A DNA stretch of 64,000 nucleotides, from positions 127,199,030 through 127,263,029 of the forward strand of contig CP136067.1 in assembly GCA_032622095.1 (NCBI GenBank), given 5' to 3'. Made by a program: the position numbers and the translations under genes. Shown piece after piece: positions 38,354 to 51,130 of the stretch. The stretch comes from Siphonodentalium dalli. Its lineage: Eukaryota > Mollusca > Scaphopoda > Gadilida > Siphonodentaliidae. The notes below the pieces were generated by a model that was not told the origin of the DNA, ran no database searches, and saw only the letters and a program-made list of their open reading frames with translations. The first letter of the stretch is position 1. The number at the start of each line of letters is the position of its first letter.

Positions 38354-38375
38354 CTGAAACAAAAAGTATATTTTA
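38354..38375 (-). other. Probable 3' splice site upstream of the TRIM-like exon
   Basis: On the minus strand a pyrimidine-rich run ending TTTTTGTTTCAG precedes the exon, with exon sequence starting at 38353. The 20 bases between it and the ATG contain no stop in frame. The gene therefore probably has at least one more 5' exon, coding or not, at higher coordinates. Confidence 0.6.
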
Positions 38376-38690
38376 GTTAAGAGACACGACAGACATTGGA
38401 GCTTGGACTCAAGACCTTGTATGCGTGGCTTGATACTGGAGCAGAAACATAAATCTTATATAACATATTTTATTGCGTGTATCCGTAGTCCGAGGTTTTC
38501 CCCACAAGCTAAGTTATTATTCACCTTGAACATTTCGTCAATTATATGAAAGTGTCAATGACACGGTATCTCAACTTGGGAAGAAGTTCTTTTTAGCTGA
38601 GCAATGAATAGAGTGACGAAGAAGTAAAGGCAAAACGTTTAAGTAAAGGTCTTGTTGTGTGAAGATTAAATTATTTTCATTTCAAACATT
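38376..38690. other. Probable intron of the TRIM-like gene
   Basis: AT-rich sequence upstream of the splice acceptor. I did not recognise a RING-coding exon in it. Confidence 0.3.
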
Positions 38691-38694
38691 TCAC

Positions 38695-40215
38695 CAATAA
38701 ATGTGGGCTGCATGGTGTGCAGATGGATTCAAATTTGAAATCCAAGATGACTGCTGGCAGCCATGTTTTATAACGAATTTCGGCAATAATCGAATAATCG
38801 ATGGCTCCAATCTAGAGGTCACTTTGAAGATTCACATGAAGTTTGGTGACGATCGGATGAAGAATGTGGCCGGTAGGCTGTGCCAAATTATTAAGTCAGG
38901 CAAAGAGTAAAATCCAAGAAGGCCGCTGGCAGCCATGTTTTTGAATGAATTTCGGACAAGATCGATGGCTCCCATCTAAACTCTAGAGGTCGAAGATCTA
39001 CATGAAATTTGGTTATGATCGGATGAGAGTTGTAACCTGTCGGGTGTGCCAAATGATTTAGTCATACAAAGAGTAAAATCCAAGATGGCAGCTGGCAGCC
39101 ATGTTTTTTCAACGAAATTCGGGAAAAACTTTGATGTCTCGCATCTAGAAGTCACATTGAAGATTCATATGATGTTTTGTGACGATCGGATGAGGGATGT
39201 GGTCTGTAGGGTGTGCCAAAGGATTTAGTCTGAAAAAGTAAAATCCAAGATGGCTGCCAGCGGCCATGTTTTTCACCAAAATTTTTCAAATGACTCCCAT
39301 GTAGAGGTGATCCTAAACATACCTGCAAATTTTCAAAACAATTCTCAAAAAATGCGGGCTGCAGGCTGTGCATATGGATGCAAATTTGAAATCAAGATGC
39401 CTGCTGGCGGTCATGTTTTCTGATAAATTTTTTAACGAATTTCGGAAATAATCGATGGCTCCCATCTAGAGGTCACCCCGAAAATCATTATGAAGTTCGG
39501 TGACGATTAGATAAGAGATGTGATCGGTTGTGTGCGCCAAAGGATTTAGTCATGCAAATAGTAAGATTCAAGATGGTTGCCGGCGGCCATGTTTTTCATC
39601 CAAAATCGCTAAAATTTGATAGCTTTAACGACATATTATGGACTTGTTCGGGTGCATGAAATTGACAAGTTAGTACTCAAGCTCTTTGCCAACATGGGGA
39701 GTGCAGCATTCAAATAACATCGTCGAAAATTTGAAAGAAATCGACCATACCACTCCATAGAAAATATTGTCTGAACTACGCTCATTTGTAAATATTTACT
39801 TCTCGATTCTGGACGCATCTATCAGCGACAAACTAACGAAAACGATTTCATCATCCAGAGTCATTGCATTGAATTAACATATAAGAATGACTGTGTGTTT
39901 AGTCAAATTGGATATAATATCTGTAAAAATAACTACTTTGAGCAAGATTATTCTCCATTTATATTTGATCACCCTGCCGGAGTGTTTTGCATCACTTTAA
40001 TTACACCTAGAGGTGATCCTAAACATGCCTGTACATTTTAGAAATTTATCCAATAAATGCGGGTAGCAGGGTGTGCCGATGGATTCAAATTGGAAATACA
40101 AAATGGCTGCTGGCCTCCATTTTTCTGTAAAAACGAATATCGGAAAAAAATAGTTGGCGCCCATCTAGAAGTCACCCCGAAGATCCATATGAAGTTTGGT
40201 GATAATCAGATGAGG
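38695..40215. repeat. Minisatellite of about 167 bp with ATGGCNGC motifs
   Basis: Diverged tandem copies. The landmark CCAAGATGGCNGCTGGC, followed by CAGCCATGTTTTT, occurs near 38742, 38914, 39080, 39245, 39392 and 39568, at steps of 146-177 bases, with an outlying copy near 40099. Shared phrases are ATCGATGGCTCCCATCTAGAGGTCACC (split here by differences), GAAGTTTGGTGACGATCGGA and GTAGGGTGTGCCAAAGGATT. Short open frames (60-100 codons) repeat the same translated phrases and are products of the repeat. The interval 39600-40010 is less clearly repetitive. Confidence 0.85.
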
Positions 40216-41630
40216 GATGCGGCCTGTTTGGTGGACGACGGACACCAACCCACGGCAATAGCTCAAACTTTACAAAGTAAAGTTGAGCTAAACATGTGTG
40301 CCCCAGTAATTATGAAAGAAGCCGAGGAAACTTCAAATAGGAAATGTCAGGTACTATAAATAAACCTAAAATGGCGACAGCGTAAAAACGCACACTGGAG
40401 CACATGTAGACGGAAAAAACATTCTCATTTCCTCATTACGAAACCGTTTTTCATTTCATGAAAAATATGTCTCCAGCTGGGCTCCAACCGTTTACTTACA
40501 ACTTGAAAAATTGGGCCCGAGGGAACGAAACAATTCAATTTAAACAGGAATAATGTTGGTGTATAAATCATAGCATGATCGCATGGGCGTTGTCAGAGTA
40601 GATATGTCATCGACACTTGGCTCTTAATTTTACAAACAAATAGTTAATCTCCGATAATAGAGGGCCTCTGTATAGGGACGTCCGGAAAGACGTGGGACTA
40701 TATTGTAATTGCCAGGAAAACCTGTGACGGCTAGATATCGTGATAAAACTTCACAGAAATGCTAGAATTTAAGAACAACAAACTATGAGAATAAGTTTAC
40801 TACAATAAATGAATGAACAATAATAAATTTATGTCTAGGAAATGTGGAAACGCGGCTACAATAGCTAGAATCAGCTATCCTATAGCTGAATTCAGCTATG
40901 TATATACTCTCGAGCTGGTCAGTTTTATACAACACCACAAAATATGGAAAATACGCAACAAAAACGAGCTACCAATTTCATCATATATAGTTTCTAAATG
41001 ATTGAATCGGGCATTATTACTTCGACAAAGTGCTGCCACTTCACAGTAAAAGACTGCTAATTTCATTTGAAATGCAACGGTAGTGTTCCGTGATCACATC
41101 AAGTCATCAGTATATATGCGTCGAGCTATTAATCGCTCACTCACGCTACAGTGTGCTGTTACTGGTATGATTGACTCGATATTCGTAGATAATTTAAATG
41201 CAACTTCCGCTTATTACTTCCGATCTAGGCAGATCTGAATGATTTTTCATGAAATGACTCTTCAAACTCAATAAATATAATTATGATACAAAAGATAGTA
41301 CCGGTACCCGGTGAACACTATCCGAACTTTGTATCAATATATTATATCAATATATTACAATCGTACACAATTCCGCTACAAAGCATAATTGCTCTACTAG
41401 TACCAAGGAGCGGCAGAATGTTATCAAAATAATGACACCACAATTGTTTCCAAATTTTGTCATATTGCATACAACACCGACTGGAGTATATAATCTCCCT
41501 TATAAAACACGCTGGTAAACAATGGTAAATACATGGCGATATTTACCGTGGTGATGGGAAAATGCAAAATGATGATATTGTACCAGCGTGTTACTCTGGT
41601 GAAATTTGTCTGGCGAATCGTCACCATATT
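40216..41630. other. Intergenic DNA, no gene recognised
   Basis: No domain-bearing frame found. A local palindrome, ATAGCTGAATTCAGCTAT, lies near 40881-40898. Otherwise unique-looking AT-rich sequence. Confidence 0.45.
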
Positions 41631-41645
41631 ACACACACACACACA
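41631..41645. repeat. (AC)n microsatellite
   Basis: A short run of AC dinucleotides, seven and a half repeats. Confidence 0.9.
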
Positions 41646-43109
41646 TGTACAGACATCGATGTGTTTTTACTCTAGTGGAATGGAGCCATTTACCTCGATA
41701 TTAGGGTAATTAACACGGTATATAATACAGGGTACGCTTTCAGAAGCCTTAACATTTGACACAACAGATTGGATATAATATGAATGACATATGTGAATAC
41801 ATAAGGTGTTAAACTCTTCTGGACTAAGCTTGCTTATTTATATTTTATAAGAATAATCTTGCCACATTCTGTAAACTTTTGAGTGTGACACCGGGTACAA
41901 TTGTTTCCACTGATTAAAGAACACAAAAACATGATTTTGTTCTCACAAAAGAGACACAAAACACTTCAACTGCGTAATGTGCTATTGTGAAACAGAGTTA
42001 TCGCTGGTGAATAGCATGGTGAATAGCAATGTAAACCTTGTAAATTCCAAGTAAAGGCGTGGTTGACCGCACTTACATTATACTCTGGTAAAACATTGAG
42101 TGTTGCCATTTACATACAAAACATTAACCAACATGGCAGCGTGCGTATATGTACCAGCAATTTTTATATTGATTGGACTCCACCTTTCAGAGTTGTTTCC
42201 ATTTGAACTTGAATATAAAAAAAAATAAACAGAAACCAACCCACCTAAATTCTTGTCCCTGCATGCATGACTGATTTACATGTATGTCCTTTTTATATTG
42301 GTTTTACCAGTTTAATTTGTTATACCATGACTCAATCAAGAATGTACTGTCTACTGCCAAGTGTACTGCCTTATCGTGCAGGCGTTAATCCCGTTTCGCC
42401 AAGAATCGTTAGTGGGGATGTACCATCGGCCATGTGCTCAAGAAATGGCAGAAGTCTGGTCGGTTTGCTTGTTTAAACAATAGACACGACTTTATTCTCA
42501 CGACCACTTTCGGATGAATTGTTCCCCTTTATTCCCATGTACACCTCTTCTTTAACTTCGCTAATTCATTCGTTAATGTTTACTGAAGGGTTAGCATCTC
42601 GTTATCGGCAGAATTAAAACACAGGTGAAGCGGAAACAATTAATTGTCATCTTTGGAACTTATTTTCACAAACAGACACACTAGGCTCAATGTGTGTCAT
42701 TTTAAATCATCAGTACAGCCATTCTAGGTTTGGTATCCATATTTTTTTGGGAAATATGTGTTATTTGATGAGAATTTCATCAAATTTGGTTGGACAAGAG
42801 ATAGACATCTTGAACAATGTTAAAAAATCGATCGGGTTTTGAACTAGGGATTGGATATTATCGGACATTTCTTGGTGTCTTGTATTTTCTGGATGTTAGT
42901 TTTGAAAACTAAATGGTAGTCAATGTGTTATCAACACATTTAATATTTTGAAAATAGTGTATTTGAAGCAATTATTCCCCAAGCTTGGTGTTCCCTGGCC
43001 GCTGTGCCTTTTTCAGATAAGGGATAGCTTTCTGAAAGTAACCCTTTGTTCTACTGGATGTATCTTAGCTTTATAGAATTCATCAAAACCAACCAATTTG
43101 CCTTTAGCA
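41646..43109. other. Intergenic DNA, no gene recognised
   Basis: AT-rich sequence with short open frames only. I saw no repeat family or RNA gene. Confidence 0.45.
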
Positions 43110-43575
43110 TAAACTTTGTGCTTTGTGGACTAGTTCCCCCCCCCCAACATTTGATGGAGTCAAAATAAAGGATTTTGTTCACTTATATTAGTAATACATG
43201 TACAGCAACCAAGCCCATCGATGCATCATTTTAAGATAATAATTCTTGGTGGATTGTGTTAAAAATAAAAAATGTGAACTTTTTAGAAGTTTTTAAAATC
43301 AATTTTTTTCGAACCCTAATTAAACAAACACAAAGTCCATATTTAAGATTTTTTTTAAAAGTATATTGTTTCAAGAAACACAAAGTCAATATATAAGAAA
43401 CAGATATGGGAATGTACTGGACACTGAAGAATAATGTACTATAACAAATATATTCATAAATCTTGAGTGTTCTTTTAAAAATTTACTTAGAACCAGTTGT
43501 TGAAAATGATAGATTTACTTGCCAATTATGCTATATGGGAGCTGACATATGATGGGTCACCTTGATCATGGCTGT

Positions 43576-43847
43576 AGTAGTAGTAGTAGTATTTATTTGA
43601 TCAATATCTAGATTATTGTAACAATACAATATACAAAAGTGAACATAGGTATATTGTACAGGAGCGGCATGGCCAAAATGGGCCGTCTTCCTGCCGCCCC
43701 TATATATAGCTGTAATTTAAGTCATAAAACGACAACGAGAAATGGAATGGTATTTTGAAATAACGGAATGGTGTATCCAAACTTATTGCACACATGACGG
43801 TTAACCATGGACTGGGCTTAGTATTACTTTATCATAGGTACAGAGTC
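43576..43847. mobile_element. 272-bp insertion inside copy A
   Basis: Copy A is interrupted between GATCATGGCTG and TGTCCAGTCTGG, which are close together in copy B. The insert begins with TAG repeats and is flanked by TGGCTGT at 43569-43575 and 43848-43854. This suggests a short truncated retroelement in reverse orientation (the simple repeat being its tail), but no family was recognised. Confidence 0.55.
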
Positions 43848-44279
43848 TGGCTGTGTCCAGTCTGGTGGGAATGGTTATAAGATGGGTGACCTGCTGGTCG
43901 GATTATCCCATGAGTGGTGACCTATTCACAGCCTGGTGTGCTCAATTGGAGCTTAACAAATGCTTTTGACAAAAGATCTCACAGCACATCACACTGGCCT
44001 CATGTGACCCATACACAGCTAGTCATGTTATGCAAGTAAATCTATTATTTGTCAACAACTGGTTCTAGGTAATTTTTTCAAAGAACACTCAAGAAGTATG
44101 ACTATTTCTTAAAATATATCATTATTCACAGTGTTCAATACAAATTCCCATATTTGTTTCTTCTATATGGACTTTGCGTTTCTTGGACCAATGTAAGTAA
44201 ACATAATTTTTAAAAATCTCTATAAAGTTCTCATTTTGTATTTCTAACATAATCCATCATGAATTATACTCATAAGAGT

Positions 44280-44340
44280 GTGCATTCTCTTATATATGCC
44301 AGGATCCCTATGGGAGATTCGCATATATAACAGAATGCAC
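44280..44340. repeat. 61-bp palindrome within copy A
   Basis: GTGCATTCTCTTATATATGC at 44280 is mirrored by GCATATATAACAGAATGCAC ending at 44340, with one mismatch. It replaces arm sequence present in copy B, so it is a later insertion or a rearranged end. Confidence 0.7.
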
Positions 44341-44569
44341 TGGATCATGATCGTTAATGCTGCAAAAACGGGTTAGCAAAGTCCTTAAATCATGTTTTGT
44401 CATGTAATGTATGGATTTCTCAACAAAGCGTTCTTGACTGAAAACTCCACAACCAGGATTCAGTTTTGTTCGTGGAAATTTCTCAACAACAGACCCTGTA
44501 CGTGCGCACAAAGTCAGATTTCCGTTCGGAAGAAAGTATCAGATATTTCCAATGTCTGTCACAGGTTAA

Positions 44570-45994
44570 GGTCTTTGTAGACCCAATTTTTCCAAAATTT
44601 GATAGAGTCAAAATAAAGGATTCTGTTCATGTATATTAGTAATCACAGAAACCATGCCCACTGATGCAATATTTTAAGAGTATACTTCGTGATGAATTAT
44701 GTTAGAAATACAAAAGGTGAACTTTATATAGATTTAAAAATATATATATATTTACAGGCAAGAAAAACAAAGTCCATATATAAGAATCAAATATGGGAAT
44801 GTGTACTGAACACTTTGATGAATGATGTACTAAAACATATTATATTTCTTGAGTGTTCTTTGAAAAAATTACTTTGAACCAGTTGTTGACAAAATATACT
44901 AACTTCATAATATGGTTGACTGAGAGCCAACAGTTTATGGGTAACCTTTTCAAGGAAGATCATGTCCAGTCTGGTGTGAATGGCTTTTAGCTGGTGTCCA
45001 CTGGCAAATGAGAGATTAATCTATGAGTGAGTTATGACCTACTTACTAGGAATAGTGTGATGGCCTGGTAGGGTTTGATTGAAGCTTAACAATCTATTGT
45101 CAATAAATATTTCACAGCACACCACACTGGCCATAGCTAACCAATACATTTAATTGAATTATTCATAAGTTAGTGCGCTGTGGTTTGTTTACACACTGAC
45201 GATTTTTTAAATAACAGATGATTATTGTTCTAAACGACTGTTGAACATATTTCATATAGTGTGCGAGCAAAGTCTTAATAATTCTCCTTAGTAAATGCAG
45301 CCAAAACATACTTCAAAACTTGTTATTGAGAAAATTGACCGTTGCATATTCATTCATATCCATTTATATCCACACAACTGAAACCTATTTGTTTATTCAC
45401 TGGAATCCATATCAATATTTAAATCCAATTTATATATTAATCTAATCTAATTATAGTGAAATATTTAAATTCTTTATATAGCCATTATTGATTGTATTTT
45501 GTCATTCAGGGGTGCCGGGTAGACGGCCATTATAGGCCACGGCACTCCACACAATACACATATAAATTAACTTATATTATATTGTATTAATGTATAATGT
45601 ATTGTATTGTGAAATAAAATATTATCCTATCCTATCCTATGCTAGCATCCACCCAGCCATGTTAAAGCAAGTAAATATATCATTTGTCAACAACTGGTTC
45701 TAAGTAATTTTTTCAAAGAACACTAAAGAAATATAATATTTTTGTATAGTACATCATTCATCACATTTTTTTAGATATTGACTTTTTGTGTTTGTTGAAT
45801 TTGGGTTCGAACAAAATAGATTTTAAAAAACTTCTATAAATTTCACATTTTGTATTTCTAACATAATATACCATGAATTATACTCTTAAAATATTGCATC
45901 CATGGGGTTTGTTGCTGTCATTACTAATAAAAATGAACAGAAACCTTTATTTTGGACTCCATCAAATTTGAGGGAAATTGGGTTAGCAAAGTCC
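44570..45994. mobile_element. Long-inverted-repeat transposon, copy B
   Basis: Flanked by TTAA at 44566-44569 and 45995-45998. The left arm starts GGTCTTTGTAGACCC and the right arm ends GGGTTAGCAAAGTCC. The arms (about 44570-44930 and 45660-45994) are inverted copies sharing GAGTCAAAATAAAGG, CTTGAGTGTTCTTTGAAAAA and CCAGTTGTTGACAAA. The central CCAGTCTGGTGTGAATGG is shared with copy A. No transposase is seen. The TTAA flanks fit piggyBac/Kolobok-type integration. Confidence 0.8.
45150..45650. mobile_element. Retroelement-like insertion ending in TATCC repeats
   Basis: Sequence absent from the equivalent place in copy A. It ends with TGAAATAAAATATTATCCTA followed by further TATCC units. A polyadenylation-like AATAAA followed by a short tandem tail resembles the 3' end of a LINE or SINE. 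The left boundary is uncertain and no reverse transcriptase sequence remains. Confidence 0.4.
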
Positions 45995-46135
45995 TTAAAG
46001 TGTTATTCTCATTTAGAAGTTTGTGTCATTTTTTCTCTATTTGAAAAACTACCCAAATTTGAACAGGAGTCCATATAGGAGTGGTTTGGTTATAAGCCTT
46101 AGAATGGCTCCCAAACAAACAACGCAGAAGTAAGC

Positions 46136-46689
46136 AGGTCTGGCAATTCCCAAATATAGCTACAATTAATACCTATATGTAGCTATTGTAGCTGCATTTG
46201 ACTATCGTAAAACAATATTTTACCAATTTTCATTGCATGCAAGCATTATCATGAGCTGCTGCAACTAAGGGTGGGGGGTATTATGTTGTTGCAACTTATG
46301 AAACCGCTGCCGATGACATTTCAGTTGCACCAGCTTGCGAAATATCCGAGAAACATAGCTAAGCACATGCATCTGTTTAGACATTTGTTATGCTTTGTGA
46401 TACGGGACACGGATCCGTCCATATATGAATTATTCTTTTTCTATTTTAATAGGTACAATTGTCAGGAAAAAGTAACAATGTTAGAACAGTTTGTTAATTA
46501 TACATGAAAATGGCAAACAATATGAATTTACTAAGAGTATAATCAAACCATGTTCGTGTATATTTAAATGATTGTTTGTTCGATTGCGTTATCTCTCTTC
46601 AACCAGATCCATCCAGCATCAATAGCCATGTATGTAGCTACAATAGCTACATATGGCTATTGTAGCTATAATTGGGAATTGCCAGACCT
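46136..46689. mobile_element. Inverted-repeat element with AGGTCTGGCAATTCCC ends
   Basis: AGGTCTGGCAATTCCC at 46136 is mirrored by GGGAATTGCCAGACCT ending at 46689, and the similarity continues inward for about 65 bases through TAGCTACA motifs. The interior has no recognisable coding sequence. A target duplication is not clear; GTAAG occurs near both ends. Confidence 0.7.
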
Positions 46690-47212
46690 GGTAAGTCACT
46701 AATGGGTAGTAGATGGGCGCGAAGCGCCCGAGATGTTCGAAAAGATCGAGTGATCTTCTCCTTCATCCCAAGTAAGTCACTACCTTATCACTATCAGCTT
46801 ATATTATATCTCACATAACTTTCTCGCATTCTGATTGGCTGCACACTGCTATACTATTTTACAATCGTACCCCAGTAGGATTCCTACATGCCTACTATTC
46901 TGTTTCTATGTATAGTAACAAACTCAATTCGTGCAATCAGATTGCCACCTGAAGATAAGGCCAATCTGAAACTATACCTATCGCCACGATTGTGTTTAGA
47001 ATTTAAAGGTACATACTTTGTGCGTATATGTTAAGTAGACTCTACTATAGATGTAACTAGTAACATAGCTGTGCTCCCCTGCCATCGTCCAAAGATTGCC
47101 GTAAATTGTAAAATCTGAGACCTATTTCCAAAATTCACGATAAATAAAAAAGTGACAAAATCAGACACATAAATTGACACCAATGTTCGATATAATATAA
47201 TGAATAATGTAA
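46690..47212. other. Intergenic DNA with a small hairpin
   Basis: Contains GGGCGCGAAGCGCCC (about 46716-46730), a compact hairpin, within a segment bracketed by GTAAGTCACTA copies near 46691 and 46770. No gene recognised. Confidence 0.4.
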
Positions 47213-47633
47213 AGGTCAGGCATATCCTGAATTCCGCTATTATAGTGGTATTCCACTATTATATAGTGGCATATGACTTAGTCCAAAATTGACTATCTTT
47301 ATTATCCCGTAGATTTTCGACTACATATGACTATACAATATTCACGTTTCCTTTATTTACGTCGGGAATAGAAGAGGGCGCATACCAGTGCACAGCCAAA
47401 TGTCACTCTTAAAAATATTGCAGCGAATAAACAGTCTTCCAACAAAATTTGTTGTGCAATCTTTTGCGCCAGCTTTCAATAATATTATAATATATTACTA
47501 ATAAAATATGCCTTTCTAAATGACAATAACAGGATGACCCAATCGCTCCGTCATAACAGTTCAACTAAGTGCATGCTAATTGAGTTGCTTATCATGTGCC
47601 GTCATGACTATTCATTTCATGGACAAACTATAT

Positions 47634-47783
47634 GTTGGTCCAACAAATTAGACGATTCGGATTAAGGTATATTTTTAATATTTGGACACTTATGTTACCT
47701 TAAAACTCCTCAGGGTTAAGATAATCGTAAATGTCCAAATATTAAAATATATCTTAACCCGAATAGTCTAATTTGTTGCACTA
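47634..47783. mobile_element. 150-bp MITE inside the left arm
   Basis: CAACAAATTAGACGATTCGG at 47641 is mirrored by a near-identical inverted copy ending at 47778, with arms of about 55 bases. ACTATAT flanks it at 47627-47633 and 47784-47790. The right arm of the giant repeat lacks it at the matching place (near 56180), consistent with a later insertion. Confidence 0.72.
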
Positions 47784-48564
47784 ACTATATTAGTCCAGGA
47801 GATATTGGTAGACCTCTGCACCCCCCCCCCCCCCCAGGACTTAACTTCACCCCACTAATTTTCTTCCTTAAGGTCTCCTCTAATTTTGTTCACTTGTTAA
47901 CAAGAAAAAAAAGTGGCCGCAGATATTCCAGACAAGATGGCGTCCATCATGGCGGCCATTTTTTTTAAATGCACCAGGTCTCTTTGATCGCCATTATAGT
48001 AAACATGATAGCACATGCGGTCTTGTTTTCCGATCGATTCGTTATGCTAATATATAATCCTTACAAATTAGCTAAAAATCCGACACCAGAATCCAATATG
48101 GCGGCCAAGATGGCCGCCGAAATGTGAAAATATGCTATTTTTCTGACATGTTACCACCTTTCGTTTGTCTCTGTTGGAAAAATTTAGAATTTTTGCGTCA
48201 TGTTATACATTTGTCATATAGAGGAGTCATTGGCGAACACATGGGGACCATAATATGCATTCATTGCGGGATATTTTTGTCCGATATCACGTTTTCCCCA
48301 AATGCCGGTATCATAGGCCAAAGCCGAATCTCCGTTAATAACGCGATGTTATGTTTCGAATCAATGAATGTTATTGCTATTATAACAACACCCATGCATA
48401 TATATTTGCAGGAGATACTCGAGCTAGGATTCCTCTTATACCTGAGTTGAGGAATATTTACCCAAATCCAAGATGGCGGCCAAAATGGCCACCAGAAATA
48501 AAAAATCGCCGAAAATCGCTGATAGTCCAGGAGAAATTAGTGGGGTGCAGAGGTCTACCAATAT

Positions 48565-50130
48565 ATATACTGACTTACATTCCAACCGAATGTGTTCTAC
48601 TCTACTATGTAATCATGCTTTCTACACGGTGTGACACCATGACATCCCTTAATTTGGATGCTTGCCTACATATTAGATGTATAATATCTAAGTATGCAAC
48701 TGTTTTCCAATAGGAAACGTGTATATATACTGATTCTCATTCAAACTGAATGTGTACCACTTAACTACTTAATTATGCTTTCTACACGATAGGACACAAT
48801 GACATCCCGTAATATGGATGCCTGTCTACATTTCGAACTAGCAAGAAGTGTGCATTATATATACACAAAAGATAAACTAAATGAATAAATTCATAGCAAT
48901 TAGAAGATTGAAATCTTCCCATGATTACACACGATAAATAGTGTTAAAACCAATTGTACATGTTAATGTACTGAGACATTAGTGTCTCGAAGTATAAACT
49001 CTTCATCCACAAACGTGAAAAATCACAAACTCAAGTGACCTGCTAAAATTGGTCTACTCTAGCTATCAAAATGGCAAACATATCCAACTAGCAATGCGTG
49101 TGCTTTGTATTTAAACGAGGGCCCACTGATATTCAATTGAATTCATCCATTTATTTGGGAAATTCATTGGGTAACACGCTCAACTTATCTGGAAGACACA
49201 TATAGAGCCCACTAATATTATTTGATATTATGCTCTGTCTTGCTTGATTATTATATACACATGCGAGCCAACTGGAATGCACCATTATCTCAAACCATAT
49301 ATCCATGGAGAGCGGTGTGTTCTATGCTCTTACACGCTATTTTGGAATTAACATATACATGTAATACCAAATGCCATCAAATATGGCGTACTATACACAA
49401 ATTTATCTGGAAATGTATATGATTGGTGTGTCAAAACATCGACACGTCATTAATCGCCAACTCCTATAGAGTAGGGATATCAATTTCCTATCATTAAAGT
49501 TACACAGGGCACAATGTCCACCACATGTTGATTCTGTCATGGAACAGTTTGAACTAGACTAAACCAATTCCTTCCAGACCACATGTGTTCTGGGTATATA
49601 GCATATAGGAAAACTTATATACTTCACACTCAACGTGTCTGCCCTAGTAAGCGCTGTTGTAAAGACAGGTCAAGCCATTCTAGGTTGCATATAATATGCA
49701 AATACAGAAGAAATCTGCATCTAAAATGCAACAAATAGGCATAAACTATGCTGGTTTAAATTATGACTGTCACATTACTAACTCATTTGACTCAAAGTGC
49801 AAAACTTGGGCGTGACACGACCGACTGCTCTAATAATATAAGCAGCACGATGGAATCTATAAATTCCGGGCTCAGAATACTCATTAAAGTGGTATTCATC
49901 CAATTTTATATAAAAATCTCATTCTTACCTAATGTGAACCACTTAAATATTAAACATGATTTCTACACGGTATGACACCATGACATCCCTGAACATGGAT
50001 GCCTGTCTACATATTAGATGTATGATATCTAAGTATACAACTCTTTTCCAATAGGAAACGTGTATATATACCGACTCTCATTCTTACCGAATGTGTACTA
50101 GTTAAGTATTTAATCACTCGATACCCACGT
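48565..50130. repeat. Recurring 165-bp units within the insertion
   Basis: The phrases ACACCATGACATCCCT, TTCCAATAGGAAACGTGTAT and CTCATTCTTACCGAATGTGT recur near 48630, 48790, 49975 and again at 50577, with adjacent units about 165 bases apart. The units are non-coding. Between 48860 and 49900 the sequence is less clearly repetitive and holds only short open frames without domains. Confidence 0.7.
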
Positions 50131-51130
50131 AATTCATTTACTGAAACGGAATTTATGAACCGTTGTTCCGGGTTTCAACAAAAGCTTAAAAAACAGGCTA
50201 TTACCCGAAATAATTATCGGCGGCCCTGCAGACATTGACACTCAATGACCGACGTGCTAATTTAACCAAGAAGCACCTGCTCAATGCCACTGATAAATCA
50301 TATAAATTTGCACACAATACCATACTGGTGCATCATAATATAAGACGGTTTACAAAACAACTCGAACATTGTTTTAAACAAAATCACTCATGTGTGATAC
50401 GAACAATGTCCTAACAATATGCACAAACGCGCAGTGAATAATTTACTCATTGAAAATGGAAACACATGGAAAGTCTCGTTCAAAGATAGGACGTGATGTT
50501 CGTAGTTATCCATCCTTACATTAAAAACTCCCCTACATGGGAACCACTTAACTATTTAATCATGCTTTCTACACGGTATGACACCATGACATCCCTGAAT
50601 TCGGATGCCTGCCTACATATTAGATGTATAATATCTAAGTATGCAACTCTTTTCCAATAGGAAACGTGTATATATACTGACTCTCATTCTTACCGAATGT
50701 GTACTACTTAAGTATTTAATCACTCGATACCCACGTAACTCATTTACTGACACGGAATTTATGAACCGTTGTTTCGTGTTTCAACAAAAGCTAAAAAACA
50801 GGCTATAACCCGAAAGAATTATCGGCAGCCCTGCATACATTGACACTCAATGACCGACGTGCTAATTTAACCAAGAAGCACCTGCTCAATGCCACTGATA
50901 AATGATATAATTTTGCACACAATACCATACTGGTGCATCATTATATAAGACATGAAAACAACTCGAACATTGTTTTTAAAAATTCACTCATGTGAGATAC
51001 GAATAATGTCTTACTATATGCACACACGCGCAGTGAATAATTTACTCATTGAAAATGGAAACACATGGACAGTCTCGTTCAAAGATCGGACGTGATGTTC
51101 GTAGTTATCCATCCTTACATTAAAAACTCC
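50071..51130. repeat. 600-bp tandem duplication within the insertion
   Basis: The block starting near CTCATTCTTACCGAATGTGT at 50071 recurs from 50677, and ACTCCCCTACATGGGAA recurs from about 50527 to 51126, giving a period of 599-606 bases. The copies differ by scattered substitutions, for example TGTTCCGGG versus TGTTTCGTG. Confidence 0.85.

Larger units (their letters stand above)
43110..44384. mobile_element. Long-inverted-repeat transposon, copy A
   Basis: The left arm (about 43110-43575, with GAGTCAAAATAAAGGATTTT and CTTGAGTGTTCTTT) is the diverged reverse complement of the right arm (about 44000-44384). The right end reads GGGTTAGCAAAGTCC followed by TTAA, the same end as copy B. The left end is degraded. 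It has no coding capacity and carries two later insertions, described separately. This is a non-autonomous element with arms of several hundred bases. Confidence 0.75.
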
